A DNA stretch of 60,917 nucleotides from Pseudomonas helleri (GCF_009600315.1 NZ_WIWC01000028.1:1-60917); one strand, 5' to 3'. Positions 20,001-28,605 are shown, numbered from the stretch's first letter. The notes: generated by a model from the sequence alone, not told the origin. Program-made: numbers and translations.

Positions 20001-21294
20001 GGGCGTAGCCCAGCAGTGTGTGTTTTTGACCGATTTCGCCAAGGGGCTGAGCGTCGGGTGTCACAGACGCTAATCGCTCGTGGTTCAAGCGTTCGACAGC
20101 CAATCGCCACTGGGTTTTTTGTTCGTCAGGTGCGTTTCTTAACCAGCCAGGTAGTTGGCTTTCGAGTAGTCGGGTGTAACGGTTGTTTAAAATATTGGCA
20201 GGTTTGAGGGGCAGGCTTGAGTTCAGAAACAGATCCACGTATTCGGACAATTGATCAAGGGTGGTGTCGTATTTGTGTGTGCGCGCGATCGACCACGCAT
20301 GACGCAGATCGCGCTGTTGTTTTTCGATCAGTTGGGTGCTGTAGAACGTGGCAACCCTTTCGTCCTCGACGGGGCTGTAGTCGACGTGCTCGTGAACCAG
20401 AGCGCGGGCGCGGTCCTCTGTTAACAGGCAATCGAACAATAACTCGCGCTGGTAAGGGTCTTTGATTCTGGCGCCTAACTCCTGTGAGAGGGCGGCGATT
20501 GAATCGAATGTTTCCAAGCCGACATTTGGGGTGTAAAGCACCACCGAGCGTGGCGTGGCGTCCTTGATGATGAGCTCGTCGTGGAACTCGGCAGACACGG
20601 TAGGCAGATGTTTAGTGGTGATTACAAAGGCACCGTGCAAGAAGGTCGGCCTCTGCACAGGGTGGCCATTTAGAACCATTGTGTAGCAGCCATAACTTCC
20701 GGGTTGTAAGGGTGGATCCGGTGCGACGGGCGTGGCAAACACATGCTCGACAAGCTCCAGGCCGTTGGCGCTGAATGTGCCGTCTGCATGACGTAAGCGG
20801 GCTTCGCAGAGAATCAGATTCACGGCGAACCGCGATAGCCACTCCTTGGGTGTCAGTGCGTTGAAATCTTGATGGGGTGTTTTCCAGAAGTCGCTCAGGG
20901 CGTCCCGTACACAACGCTCAGGCGAGCGGGTGGCAAACTCAAGGTATTTTTCTAGCTCGGGTGCGCTGATGGCCGCGGCCAGATCTTCATCCTCCAGTGT
21001 GTAGGCGTAGTTATAAACGCGAGTTGCGCCTTGCACAAAGGTCGGGATCTGACCTGTCACAAAGCACTGGTCGATCAAGGCTGTGAGCTTTTGGCTGACG
21101 ATGGTTGGAGACTGGCCGGGTTCTGGTTGGGCCTCTTCATTGATGTAGAGAAAATCTGTGCAAATGTCTTCAGGTAACTGGGCAAAAAACATCCGTAAAC
21201 GGTGGTCCAGGGATGTGTCCAGGTTGGGAAGCGCGTTAATGAGAGAGCGCAATTTGGGCTCAGCCACGTTGAGAAAATCCAGGGCGTTAGACAT
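17002..21294 (-). CDS. Giant toxin-like protein with C-terminal Tiki/EreA-superfamily domain (PMT-like)
   Basis: 1430 residues, no signal peptide. The N-terminal half has the look of the large Pseudomonas dermonecrotic-toxin-related proteins (DUF6543-type), with the shared DFW and LPGWLRNAP segments also found in the second giant gene of this window. A hydrophobic stretch around residues 745-780 could be a membrane-insertion segment. Residues about 1040-1095 are helical and may be a membrane-localisation module, but this is weak. The C-terminal domain has G1130-E-A-H1133, E1160 in YLEHL and G1271-N-T-H1274: two GX2H motifs plus a glutamate, the signature of the Tiki/TraB/EreA/ChaN superfamily, which also includes a domain of Pasteurella multocida toxin. 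Inferred: a secreted or translocated effector with a metal-dependent hydrolase-like head. It lies inside the LPS core locus. AGGAAA precedes the ATG and can be sequestered (21300-21341). Confidence 0.8.
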   Translation of the reverse strand: MSNALDFLNVAEPKLRSLINALPNLDTSLDHRLRMFFAQLPEDICTDFLYINEEAQPEPGQSPTIVSQKLTALIDQCFVTGQIPTFVQGATRVYNYAYTLEDEDLAAAISAPELEKYLEFATRSPERCVRDALSDFWKTPHQDFNALTPKEWLSRFAVNLILCEARLRHADGTFSANGLELVEHVFATPVAPDPPLQPGSYGCYTMVLNGHPVQRPTFLHGAFVITTKHLPTVSAEFHDELIIKDATPRSVVLYTPNVGLETFDSIAALSQELGARIKDPYQRELLFDCLLTEDRARALVHEHVDYSPVEDERVATFYSTQLIEKQQRDLRHAWSIARTHKYDTTLDQLSEYVDLFLNSSLPLKPANILNNRYTRLLESQLPGWLRNAPDEQKTQWRLAVERLNHERLASVTPDAQPLGEIGQKHTLLGYARIQLQQQIKKDHGIEVNPDTIYISTTEAVRTGPLFNPISGSGFAAGVSLDKTGPVISYQTTRRSLSELALANVGIWDVTFTLTAQVKDSTGRTHPILASQYVKTLVRQLDIGESYKRNLNNLLINSAQAHWRKERYVAVKKAQLHLDLLEATLSGTLNAEQTEWVKTALAHPVESTRPRINGEQVKAHLLMMRYKPLPGVLVFSSTASRELLCYTPDAPDKRWFLVANTRNELGQKLSHPHWRAYVMRRVTLAQQAYIKPLLEQGLTDSNLQLQGIGHNLFEASYDTEALHAIHDADEQSTSTWESNLNTAKDTALTVIDIVSFVLPTRVLLPIVLSRFIYQILQGIDALQRDEKHEALLHFMESITHLTDGASDFTGSAIFSKSIRQRIRQPRATLSLGAASTRPATGLQLRTGDEFGVGVFEQAPSGSRPAAYYTKDTRGNLYRSQYDNLDELWRALDARNPNATYSIPLRELSAGLWDVDPTTPLLKQKLSVQRVIESAQVRDLDLSRSPPDEQGLYRVNNKLYIQQNDVILEVYRGWLGRNFYLQRPTGSSSGISAQYKVRRTAGQWEIKHKLADGAKRWEPLSLDRASPSVDLPAIKYSDYDIPDEYKETLHGIIRDHTNLFIGDRDFVDLTSQLSIAHRAFKKMRVKLLADAKTFFVSKPAKPQVTRPQLASNTSAPDLFKSLHEHSPGIILGEAHAHQSGKKLLIDNMAELAKSDVKVIYLEHLQTDMHQSLLDDFFKTGKISLRLDEFLTNQDLGHGIDPSSRYNFSQLVRQARRHGIEVKALDCAASYHERGTLSETPWLNRGEMFSYFASQIIRADQTRTGGHKWIALTGNTHANTFQGIPGLAELEGAIGLRVSDSVPGTSQGLRQALGEVVPPNLPGRDYHFLKNDYWLEVDIPGTKPRPRALTLAQINDRLKAPGYFRLDNDSAAGPQLTHRASNHEIIHTPVHTDADGLIFIERASWPTIHQKRYGALKQLIRDLQNTNSMIQVQ

Positions 21295-21299
21295 GTGTT

Positions 21300-21341
21300 T
21301 TTCCTGTCAGCTGACGCGAACGTCGGTGTATTCACAGGAAA
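21300..21341 (-). promoter_or_regulatory. Leader stem that can hide the ribosome site of the first toxin-like gene
   Basis: On the minus strand TTTCCTGT (from 21341) pairs perfectly with ACAGGAAA (to 21300) over 8 bp. The second arm contains the AGGAAA ribosome site, 5 bases before the start codon. Inside the loop GACG-TTCG-CGTC makes a second small stem. Such a fold would reduce translation until opened by heat, a protein or an RNA. The pairing is seen directly; the regulatory role is inferred. Confidence 0.5.
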
Positions 21342-21456
21342 TCTCAAAGCACTCATGCATAGGTCTTATATAAAGCTAGCCTTGAGAATTGTTTGAGAAG
21401 GATCGACGGGGCTGGGCTGGGCAAATCGCGCAGGGTCATTCCCGGCGTCTTTACGC

Positions 21457-21462
21457 TATAAT
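21457..21462 (+). promoter_or_regulatory. Consensus -10 box upstream of wapO
   Basis: TATAAT at 21457-21462, about 90 bases before the wapO start. The matching -35 position (21434-21439) reads GGTCAT and is weak, so the promoter is probably helped by an activator or is moderate. It is the best candidate for transcription of the second core block. The divergent toxin-like gene starts at 21294. Confidence 0.5.
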
Positions 21463-21552
21463 CCCGCCCTTTAGTTGTTTCCCGCTGTAAAGGGAGCACA
21501 CCATTTTTCTCAGGCGCCCGCCGCCTGCCTGCAACTTTAAGAGGCACAACCT

Positions 21553-23310
21553 GTGGCATTGACGATTCTTGGCCTGTCCGGCGCCCTGAGCCATGACCCC
21601 TCCGCCGCCCTGTATATCGACGGCAAGTTGGTCGCAGCGGCCGAAGAAGAGCGTTTCGTACGCGATAAGCATGCAAAGAACCGCATGCCTTACGAATCTG
21701 CAAAGTTTTGCCTTGAGCAAGCTGGCATCAAGCCTTCAGATGTTGATGTCGTGGCCATTCCGTTCGCGCCGATCAGCTTGTTCGGCAAGGCGCGCTGGCA
21801 CTACGCCAAGCGCTATTGGTACGCCCCGGACCGCGCCCTTGACGCGATCCTGATGGGCAACCGTCGCTACAAGCGCTATCGCAACAAGATTGTGTTCTGC
21901 CTTGAGCAACTGGGTTTTGATCCGAAGAAAATCAAGATCGAACCGGTTGAGCATCACCTGGCGCACGCTTCCAGTGCTTACCACTGCTCGGGTTTCAAAG
22001 AGAAAACTGCGATTCTGGGCATCGACGGCAAGGGCGAATACGCGACGACCTTCTTCGGTTATGGCGAAAACGGCAAGATCACCAAGCTCAAGGAATTCTT
22101 CGATCCTGACTCATTGGGCGGCTTGTACGGCGCTATCACCGAGTTTCTCGGTTTCGAGATGCTCGACGGCGAGTTCAAGGTTATGGGCATGGCGCCGTAC
22201 GGCGACGCCAGCAAATACGATTTCTCGCGTCTGGCCTCGTTTGAAAACGGCGAACTGGTGATCAACACCGAGTACGCCAACGTCATCGGCCTGCGTCGCT
22301 ACAAAGAGAACGGCAAGGGCTTCTACTTCTCGCCAAAACTGATCGAGTGGCTGGGGCCAAAGCGCGAAGGCGATATTGCCGACGAGCCATACATCCACTA
22401 CGCGGCCAGCATGCAAGCGCTGTTTGAAAAACTGTCGCTGCAAATGATTGATTACTACCTGGGCGACATTCTCAAAGAGACGGGCAAGCTGGCTTTTGCC
22501 GGTGGTTGCGCGTTGAACGTGAAGCTGAACCAGAAGATCATCGCCCGTCCTGACGTGAAGGAGCTGTTCGTTCAGCCTGCATCCGGTGATGCCGGCACGG
22601 CGGTCGGCGCAGCGGCCTATGTGTCGCACGCGCGGGGTGTGCCGGTCGAGAAGATGGAACATGTCTACCTCGGCCCTGCGTACAGCAACGAAGACGTGAT
22701 CGCTGCGTGTGCCCGTCATCCGGGCAACCCTGCATGGCGCAAAATCAACAACACCCCTGAGAACATCGCCAAGATCATGGTCGACGGTAATCCGGTGGCT
22801 TGGTTTCAGGGCCGCATGGAGTTCGGTCCTCGTGCGTTGGGCGGGCGTTCGATCATTGGCTGCCCAAGCAGCTCGGGCGTGGCTGACCGCATCAACGAAC
22901 AGATCAAGTTCCGCGAGCGCTGGAGGCCTTTCTGCCCGTCGATGCTCGACACCGTGGCCCCGCAGATGATCAAGGTCGATCATCCCGCACCGTTCATGAC
23001 CTTCACGTTTGAAGTGGCTGAAGAGTGGAAAACCCGCGTGCCCGAGGTTGTGCATGAGGACGGTACGTCCCGTGCCCAGGTGCTCAAGCGCGAATACAAT
23101 CCGCGCTACTACGACATGATGAAGGCGCTTGAAGTGCTGACCGGCAACGGCGTGTCGCTGAACACCTCGCTCAACCGTCGCGGCGAGCCAATGGTCTGCT
23201 CGCCGACCGACGCGTTGAACATGTTCTTCGGTTCCGATCTTCAGTACCTGATCATGGAAGACATTCTGGTCGTTAAAGAAGGTGCGCCGACTTATGAATC
23301 GCTCGACTGA
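21553..23310 (+). CDS. wapO: LPS core carbamoyltransferase
   Basis: NodU/CmcH-family carbamoyltransferase, 585 residues. In pseudomonads the homologue (PA5005 as I recall, WapO) adds the carbamoyl group to heptose of the inner core. It starts at GTG (VALTILGLSGALSHDPSAAL) with AGAGG upstream. The N-terminal HDPSAAL segment and the EHHLAHASSAY motif are typical of the Kae1-like/carbamoyltransferase fold. The C-terminal YrdC-like half contains FQGRMEFGPRALGGRSI. It is the first gene of the second core block and overlaps wapH by 17 bases. Confidence 0.92.
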   Translation: MALTILGLSGALSHDPSAALYIDGKLVAAAEEERFVRDKHAKNRMPYESAKFCLEQAGIKPSDVDVVAIPFAPISLFGKARWHYAKRYWYAPDRALDAILMGNRRYKRYRNKIVFCLEQLGFDPKKIKIEPVEHHLAHASSAYHCSGFKEKTAILGIDGKGEYATTFFGYGENGKITKLKEFFDPDSLGGLYGAITEFLGFEMLDGEFKVMGMAPYGDASKYDFSRLASFENGELVINTEYANVIGLRRYKENGKGFYFSPKLIEWLGPKREGDIADEPYIHYAASMQALFEKLSLQMIDYYLGDILKETGKLAFAGGCALNVKLNQKIIARPDVKELFVQPASGDAGTAVGAAAYVSHARGVPVEKMEHVYLGPAYSNEDVIAACARHPGNPAWRKINNTPENIAKIMVDGNPVAWFQGRMEFGPRALGGRSIIGCPSSSGVADRINEQIKFRERWRPFCPSMLDTVAPQMIKVDHPAPFMTFTFEVAEEWKTRVPEVVHEDGTSRAQVLKREYNPRYYDMMKALEVLTGNGVSLNTSLNRRGEPMVCSPTDALNMFFGSDLQYLIMEDILVVKEGAPTYESLD

Positions 23311-24424
23311 GCGTCATGTGCTGCAGTTCTGTCACGGCTATGACGGGCCGTTTCTGGACTGCGCGCGCCAGTACGCCAGCCTGTTTGCAGGCAGCGGGTA
23401 TCGCGTCACCACGGTCTTTTTGACCGGGGCGGCCGATCCCGAGGTGGCCGAGGGCTGCGCTTCTGACGAAGTGCTGTTTATGGAGTTCAGCTCCAGGGAC
23501 ATTCGTGGCCTGAAGCTCGGTGCGATCCGCAAGCTGCGTAACATCGCAGCCTCGCGGGATTTCAGCTTTTGCATCGCTCATCGCTTTAAGCCGGTGTATG
23601 TCGCGTTGTTGGCGACCCGTTTGCCGGTGATTGGCGTGCATCATGCGTTTGGCGACTATCAGCGTCGCAGCCGCAAGCTGTTTGCACATCTGTTTCGCAA
23701 ACGCTTGAGCCTGCTCGGTGTGTCAAACGCTGTGCGCGATGACATCCGTAAAAGCCTGCCCAAGTGGCCGAAAGGTCGCATCAGCACGCTGTATAACCGC
23801 ATTGATATCGATGCGGTTCAAGACGGCCAGTTGCCTCGTCATGAGGCCCGCCAAGCGCTGGGTTTGCCTGACGATGCCTTTATCGTCGGTAACGTTGGGC
23901 GACTGCACCCGGATAAAGATCAAGCCACGCTGATTCGAGGCTTTGCCAAGGCATTGCCTGCGCTCCCTGAAGGCAGCTTGCTGGCAGTTCTCGGCAAGGG
24001 TCGTCTGGAACAGGACCTTAAAGAGCTTGCCAACGAGCTGGGCATCGGTGATCAAGTCAAGTTCCTTGGGCAAGTGCCCGAGGCGCGCCGTTTTTTCCGT
24101 GGGTTTGATGTGTTTGCCCTGAGTTCTGACCATGAACCGTTCGGTATGGTGCTGCTGGAAGCGATGGCGGCCGGCGTACCTTTGCTGGCGACTGCCTGCG
24201 GCGGGGCAATCGAAGTTGTGGAAGGCGTGGGCATTCTGTTCCCGCTGGGCGATGCCGAACGTTTGGCTCAGGGCCTGCAACATTTGGCGGTGCTCACCGA
24301 TGAGCAGCGCGAAGACTGCGCCGAGCGTATGTTGGGCCGCCTGCATGAGCGCTTCAGTGATGAAGCCGTTCGCGATGCGTTCTGGCGCTTGCCGCAAGTC
24401 ACCGACCTAACTGCGGAGTCTTGA
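23294..24424 (+). CDS. wapH: Family 4 glycosyltransferase of the LPS core (WapH-like)
   Basis: GT-B glycosyltransferase of 376 residues. The frame opens at GTG 23282, but ATG 23294 (MNRSTERHVLQF) is preferred because AAGAAGG lies 9-10 bases before it and would be too close to the GTG. The nucleotide-sugar site with EX7E is seen in EPFGMVLLEAMAAG, and GNVGRLHPDKDQ is the usual donor-domain start. It overlaps the end of wapO and its own stop shares a base with the next gene. Position matches PA5004 (wapH), a hexosyltransferase of the outer core; donor sugar unknown. Confidence 0.85.
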   Translation: MNRSTERHVLQFCHGYDGPFLDCARQYASLFAGSGYRVTTVFLTGAADPEVAEGCASDEVLFMEFSSRDIRGLKLGAIRKLRNIAASRDFSFCIAHRFKPVYVALLATRLPVIGVHHAFGDYQRRSRKLFAHLFRKRLSLLGVSNAVRDDIRKSLPKWPKGRISTLYNRIDIDAVQDGQLPRHEARQALGLPDDAFIVGNVGRLHPDKDQATLIRGFAKALPALPEGSLLAVLGKGRLEQDLKELANELGIGDQVKFLGQVPEARRFFRGFDVFALSSDHEPFGMVLLEAMAAGVPLLATACGGAIEVVEGVGILFPLGDAERLAQGLQHLAVLTDEQREDCAERMLGRLHERFSDEAVRDAFWRLPQVTDLTAES

Positions 24425-25320
24425 TGCTCAATCGTTTTCAAGGCTGGCGCGAGCGTGGCTGGAGCGTGATTGACGCTCCAATCTATGCCGATGCCTGGCA
24501 GCGTTTTGGTGGCAGTGTTGCCACGCACCCTCTGGTTGTTGAGCGTTTGGCGCATTTGGCCGGGATCCCCGTGCGCTATCTGGCTTGGGAGCAGGGCGGT
24601 GAGTTGCAAGCGGCTATCCCGACCTGGGGGCGGGATTTGGCATTGTCCAAGGATGTGCTTAAGCGTCAGGGCAAAAAAGGCCTGTTTGACCTCGGTAACG
24701 CCGAGATTATCTTGCCTGCGGCGGCTGATGCTGCCGCGCCGTTACGTCATCGGGGCCGTTATTTGTCGCAGCTCAATGAAGGACGCTTCGGCAATCTGGT
24801 GCTGCAAGCCGAGCAATTGGCGATGTCACGCACTCCGGAGGAGCTGTCCAAGAAATTCCGGTACAACCAGCGGCGTGAATTACGGTTGCTGGAAGAAGCT
24901 GGTGGCGTGATACGTCCTGTCAGCGAGCTGTCCAGCGTCGAACTGGCGACGATCTACTGCGATCTGTTTTTGCGTCGTTGGGGGTTTGTAGCGACAGGGG
25001 CCGAGCGTATGGCCGAGGTGATTGAGTTACTGCGCGAACTGTTGATTGGTTCAGTGATCTACCTCAACGATGCGCCGATAGCCATCCAGCTGGTGTACCG
25101 GGTGGAGTCGCCGCAGTGGATCAGCGTCGAATACGTCAACGGTGGTGTAGACCCCGAAACACGAGCCTTCAGCCCCGGTAGCGTGTTGAGCTTTCTCAAC
25201 ACCCAGTCCGCTTGGGAGCAGGCGCGTAGCGTCGACAAGCCTCTGCGTTTCTCGTTCGGTCGTGCCGACCGCGAGTACAAGGAGCGTTGGTGCAACCCGG
25301 TGCCTGTTTATCGGGTGTGA
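24424..25320 (+). CDS. mig-14: Mig-14 family protein, GNAT/FemAB-like
   Basis: 298 residues with a GNAT/FemAB-like acyltransferase look. It is collinear with the Mig-14 gene of pseudomonad core clusters (PA5003 as I recall). In Salmonella, Mig-14 protects against antimicrobial peptides; the biochemical activity is unknown. The conserved segment KKFRYNQRRELRLLEEAGG is visible. ATG at 24424 overlaps the wapH stop by one base. A modification of the envelope is inferred from the neighbours. Confidence 0.85.
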   Translation: MLNRFQGWRERGWSVIDAPIYADAWQRFGGSVATHPLVVERLAHLAGIPVRYLAWEQGGELQAAIPTWGRDLALSKDVLKRQGKKGLFDLGNAEIILPAAADAAAPLRHRGRYLSQLNEGRFGNLVLQAEQLAMSRTPEELSKKFRYNQRRELRLLEEAGGVIRPVSELSSVELATIYCDLFLRRWGFVATGAERMAEVIELLRELLIGSVIYLNDAPIAIQLVYRVESPQWISVEYVNGGVDPETRAFSPGSVLSFLNTQSAWEQARSVDKPLRFSFGRADREYKERWCNPVPVYRV

Positions 25321-25392
25321 GTCGAGGCAACGCAAAACTGGCAGGCGCTGGCGGTCGGCGCCCGTTACGGGACACATTATAAGAGCCATTTC

Positions 25393-26826
25393 ATGAGCCA
25401 ACCGGTCAGTCGCAAACAACAACTCCTTAAACGTCATCGGCGCTACAAGCGGTTTGGCTTGCTGGTGGCGTTGCTGGTGCTGATCATCTGTGCGGTGCTG
25501 CTGCCCTGGTGGGCGACACTGTTAGTGGCGGTGCTGAGCTGGGTCGCGCATGAGGCCTGGTTTGCCGACCATTTGTTCTACTCACCCAAAGATGATTACC
25601 AGTACCAGTTTCCTGCGGACAGCCAGCGACCGGGCGTCAGGCTGGAAAAAGGCCGATTGCATGCTGATCTGCCGCTTTGTTTGGTCGGTGACGAAACGAT
25701 CATTCTTGCACTTAAGATCAAAAGTGGTTGGCTAGGGCGCTTTATCGACCCGTACATAAACCTTGCGGGTGGCGAGGCAAGCGACCAGCAGACCTTCGAA
25801 CGTGGAGTCAATGGCCTGCGTTATCTGAATTTAAGTGGCAGTGCTTCAGCGCTGAGTGCTGGCGAGTTGCGCCTTCGCGGGCATTTTTGTCGCTTTCAAA
25901 CCCCGCAGCTTTGGGTTTTTCGCGAGCCTGATTATCGTCAGCAGCGGGTCATGGTTATTGCGCCTCACGCCGACGATGCCGAATTGGCGGCATACGGGTT
26001 GTACAGCCAAGCTAAAGACGCCTGGATCGTCACATTGACGGCTGGCGAAATCGAAACTGAGCATTATCAGGACATGGGCCTGGGTCATGTAGAAGCAGCC
26101 CGTTTAAAGGGGCGTCTGCGCGCATGGGACAGTTTGGCCGTGCCGCGCTGGGCGGGCGTGCCCGAAACTCAATGCGCACAGTTGGGCTACTTTTGCATGC
26201 AACTGCATGCCATGCAGGCAGCGCCAGATGAACCGATCGCGTCACGCGAAGCCGACCTGTGCGATACGCGTCTGTTTCGCCAGTTCAACTCGTTCCCGCT
26301 ACCCGGCGATGTGGATGGTGCGCCCACCTGGAATAATTTGCTGGCGGACTTGCGTGCATTGATCGTGCAGGCTCGCCCCGAAGTGATCGTTTTACCGCAC
26401 CCGACACTGGATCCACACCCTGATCATGTCTGCGCACAGGCGGCAGTATTTGAAGCGCTTCAAGGGCTTGAGTGGCAGCCGCTCACCGTCCTGGGGTATG
26501 CCAACCATTTGCATGATAATGACCGCTGGCCGATGGGGAGTAGCGGGGAGGGGATCACCTTGCCGCCGGTTTTTGATCCTGAGCAGGTGCTACAGCCCTA
26601 CAGCGTATCGCTGAACCTCGCCCATCAACGCGACAAAGCCATGGCGTTGGGCATGATGCACGACCTGCAACCACCCGCGCCGTTCAAGCGGCGGCTTCGG
26701 CGTTTGTTACAAAAGCTTTTGGCGGGCAGAAAGCCTTCGCCTTACGGCGAAAATGAATTCTTTCGTAAAGCAGTGCGACGCCATGAGCTGTTTTGGCGCC
26801 TTTCGGCACCGCAAGGAAAACCATGA
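25393..26826 (+). CDS. dnpA: PIG-L family de-N-acetylase with N-terminal membrane anchor
   Basis: 477 residues. One or two membrane segments near residues 21-50 (GLLVALLVLIICAVLL, then ATLLVAVLSWVAHEAW) are followed by a region of unknown fold (~60-180). The catalytic PIG-L domain has APHADDAE (H192, D194, D195) and HPDH (342-345), the zinc ligands and base of the family. The homologue PA5002 (DnpA) has been linked to persister formation in P. aeruginosa. The likely substrate is an N-acetyl sugar of the core or a precursor. Its stop overlaps the next start by ATGA. Confidence 0.88.
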   Translation: MSQPVSRKQQLLKRHRRYKRFGLLVALLVLIICAVLLPWWATLLVAVLSWVAHEAWFADHLFYSPKDDYQYQFPADSQRPGVRLEKGRLHADLPLCLVGDETIILALKIKSGWLGRFIDPYINLAGGEASDQQTFERGVNGLRYLNLSGSASALSAGELRLRGHFCRFQTPQLWVFREPDYRQQRVMVIAPHADDAELAAYGLYSQAKDAWIVTLTAGEIETEHYQDMGLGHVEAARLKGRLRAWDSLAVPRWAGVPETQCAQLGYFCMQLHAMQAAPDEPIASREADLCDTRLFRQFNSFPLPGDVDGAPTWNNLLADLRALIVQARPEVIVLPHPTLDPHPDHVCAQAAVFEALQGLEWQPLTVLGYANHLHDNDRWPMGSSGEGITLPPVFDPEQVLQPYSVSLNLAHQRDKAMALGMMHDLQPPAPFKRRLRRLLQKLLAGRKPSPYGENEFFRKAVRRHELFWRLSAPQGKP

Positions 26827-27779
26827 AAGTTCTATTTCTAGTACAGAAAGACCAGCGTGCCATTCTGGATCGCTTGTATGAGGGTGTTGCGGCGCATTGC
26901 GACTGTGATATCCGTTGGCTGAGCAGTGATGAGCAGCGCCATTTGCGCCGCTATTTTCATCGCGAGGTCGATGTCAGCCGTTACGATCGGATTGTATTTT
27001 TTCTGCGCTTCAAACAGGAAATCCGGCAAGTTAGTTTTATTCGCACGTTGCCCAATCTGGTGATTCTTGAGCACGACGCTTACCAGAATTACATCGAATG
27101 CAAGTACACCGGCAAGTTCAGTGCGCATTACCGTCAACTGCCTTGGGCCCGAGTCATCAGTTCTGGCTTTATGGTCACTCAACGCCTGCGCGAGGAGGGG
27201 TTCGACGCGGTTTTCGTGCCTAAAGGTTACGATCAGACGTTGTTACAGGACTTCGGACGCGAACGCGACATCGAACTGGCCTTTGTCGGCAGCACTAACA
27301 GCGTGGCCTACAGTGGCCGTAAAGCCTTGCTTGATGAATTGGCCAGTGTTGAGCCGCTGGTGGTGACACGTACCAAGTCCGGCGATGAATACCGTGACAC
27401 CCTCAACCGAATCCGTTTTTTTGTCAGTGCGGATGTAGGCATGGGTGAATACATGATCAAGAATTTTGAAGCTATGGCCTGCGGTTGTGTGCTGCTGGCC
27501 TTCGATCAGGGCGAAGAAGAAAACCGCGCGCTGGGTTTCGAAGATATGCAAAACGTGGTTTTTTATCGAACCATTCCCCAGTTGCAGGAAAAACTGGCCC
27601 GTTTGCGCAGTGACCCGCAGTTAGCCGAGAGCATTGCTCGTCGAGGGCGTGACCTGGCTGTTTCAGGTTACAGCTTCGCACGCATTGGCCAGCGTATCGT
27701 TGAGGCGATACAACCGCCTTTACGGAGCCATCCACCCCTGTCCTGGTGGGATCGTGTGCGTTTGAAGTCAGGTTTTTAG
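26823..27779 (+). CDS. ssg: Glycosyltransferase family 1/4-like protein (Ssg-like)
   Basis: 318 residues, starting at ATG 26823 in a 4-base overlap with the previous stop. The C-terminal half has the pattern of a GT-B donor domain (ELAFVGSTNSVAYSGRKALL, then EYMIKNFEAMACGCVLLAFD). By position it matches ssg (PA5001 as I remember), named for surface sugar and spreading or phage phenotypes in pseudomonads. Donor and acceptor are unknown. A 64-base gap to the next gene holds a weak GCCCT-AGGGC hairpin. Confidence 0.78.
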   Translation: MKVLFLVQKDQRAILDRLYEGVAAHCDCDIRWLSSDEQRHLRRYFHREVDVSRYDRIVFFLRFKQEIRQVSFIRTLPNLVILEHDAYQNYIECKYTGKFSAHYRQLPWARVISSGFMVTQRLREEGFDAVFVPKGYDQTLLQDFGRERDIELAFVGSTNSVAYSGRKALLDELASVEPLVVTRTKSGDEYRDTLNRIRFFVSADVGMGEYMIKNFEAMACGCVLLAFDQGEEENRALGFEDMQNVVFYRTIPQLQEKLARLRSDPQLAESIARRGRDLAVSGYSFARIGQRIVEAIQPPLRSHPPLSWWDRVRLKSGF

Positions 27780-27843
27780 GCTCGCCCTACAAGGGCTTCA
27801 GTAATGCCTGAAAGGGATTTACCAATTATTACAGGAGAAGGGC

Positions 27844-28605
27844 GTGCAGTTCAGCCAAGAAAGTGATGTCACCCTGGTCGTGACCAGTTGCGGTCGTTTT
27901 GATTTGCTCAAGCTAACGCTCGACAGCTTTGAGCGTTTCAACACTGCCCCGATTCGTGAAGTCATCATCACTGAAGACTCTGGCGACGAGGCTGTACATG
28001 CGGTTGTTCCACCCAGCTGGGCCGGACACTGTACGGTCTTGGTCAACAAGCCGAAATTGGGGCAGTTGGCATCTATCGATCTGGCCTACTCTAAAGTAAG
28101 CACTGCTTATATTTTTCATTGCGAGGACGACTGGGAGTTCTACCGTCCAGGCTTTGTCGAGGATTCAATCGTCATCCTTGAGCATAAACCGAACGTTTTA
28201 CAGGTCTGGTTGCGCAGTTATGCCCACGACTTGCGCATTCACAGCCCCTATCTGCATTACGGCAAGCGTGAAGTGGTCGCCGGTGTGGCGTGCTATCCGG
28301 TGCTGTCCGATAAGCCTGAATGGCAGAGCTTTTCGCTGAATCCGGGATTGCGTCGTTACAAGGATTACCTTTTGTGCGCGCCCTTTAGCGGTCATGGTGG
28401 CGAAAAAGCGCTATCCAAGCGTTATGCAGAACTGAACCTGATAGCCATGGCGCTGGAGGCCGATGCGGTCTTGCACACAGGTTTTGGGACTCATGTCGAA
28501 GTGCCTGAAGAACGCCTGCGTAAAGCTCGACGAAGCCGTCGAGAGCGCATAAAACTATTCGGTGCCGTGTTATTGGGTGTGGTGATTGGTATTGTGATCA
28601 GCTAA
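27844..28605 (+). CDS. Family 2-like glycosyltransferase with C-terminal membrane anchor
   Basis: 253 residues, GTG start with AGGAG 6 bases upstream. The N-terminus VTLVVTSCGRFDLLKLTLDS is the GT-A fold opening, and CEDDW (93-97) is the DxD-like metal and nucleotide site. The last ~17 residues (LFGAVLLGVVIGIVIS) form one hydrophobic segment after a very basic stretch, so the protein is probably tail-anchored with the enzyme in the cytoplasm. It sits among outer-core glycosyltransferases, so a core role is likely; the sugar is unknown. Confidence 0.78.
   Translation: MQFSQESDVTLVVTSCGRFDLLKLTLDSFERFNTAPIREVIITEDSGDEAVHAVVPPSWAGHCTVLVNKPKLGQLASIDLAYSKVSTAYIFHCEDDWEFYRPGFVEDSIVILEHKPNVLQVWLRSYAHDLRIHSPYLHYGKREVVAGVACYPVLSDKPEWQSFSLNPGLRRYKDYLLCAPFSGHGGEKALSKRYAELNLIAMALEADAVLHTGFGTHVEVPEERLRKARRSRRERIKLFGAVLLGVVIGIVIS

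Noticed and set aside
22111..23055. 314-codon minus-strand frame opposite wapO
   Set aside because: Antisense shadow of a conserved gene without a ribosome site or family features.
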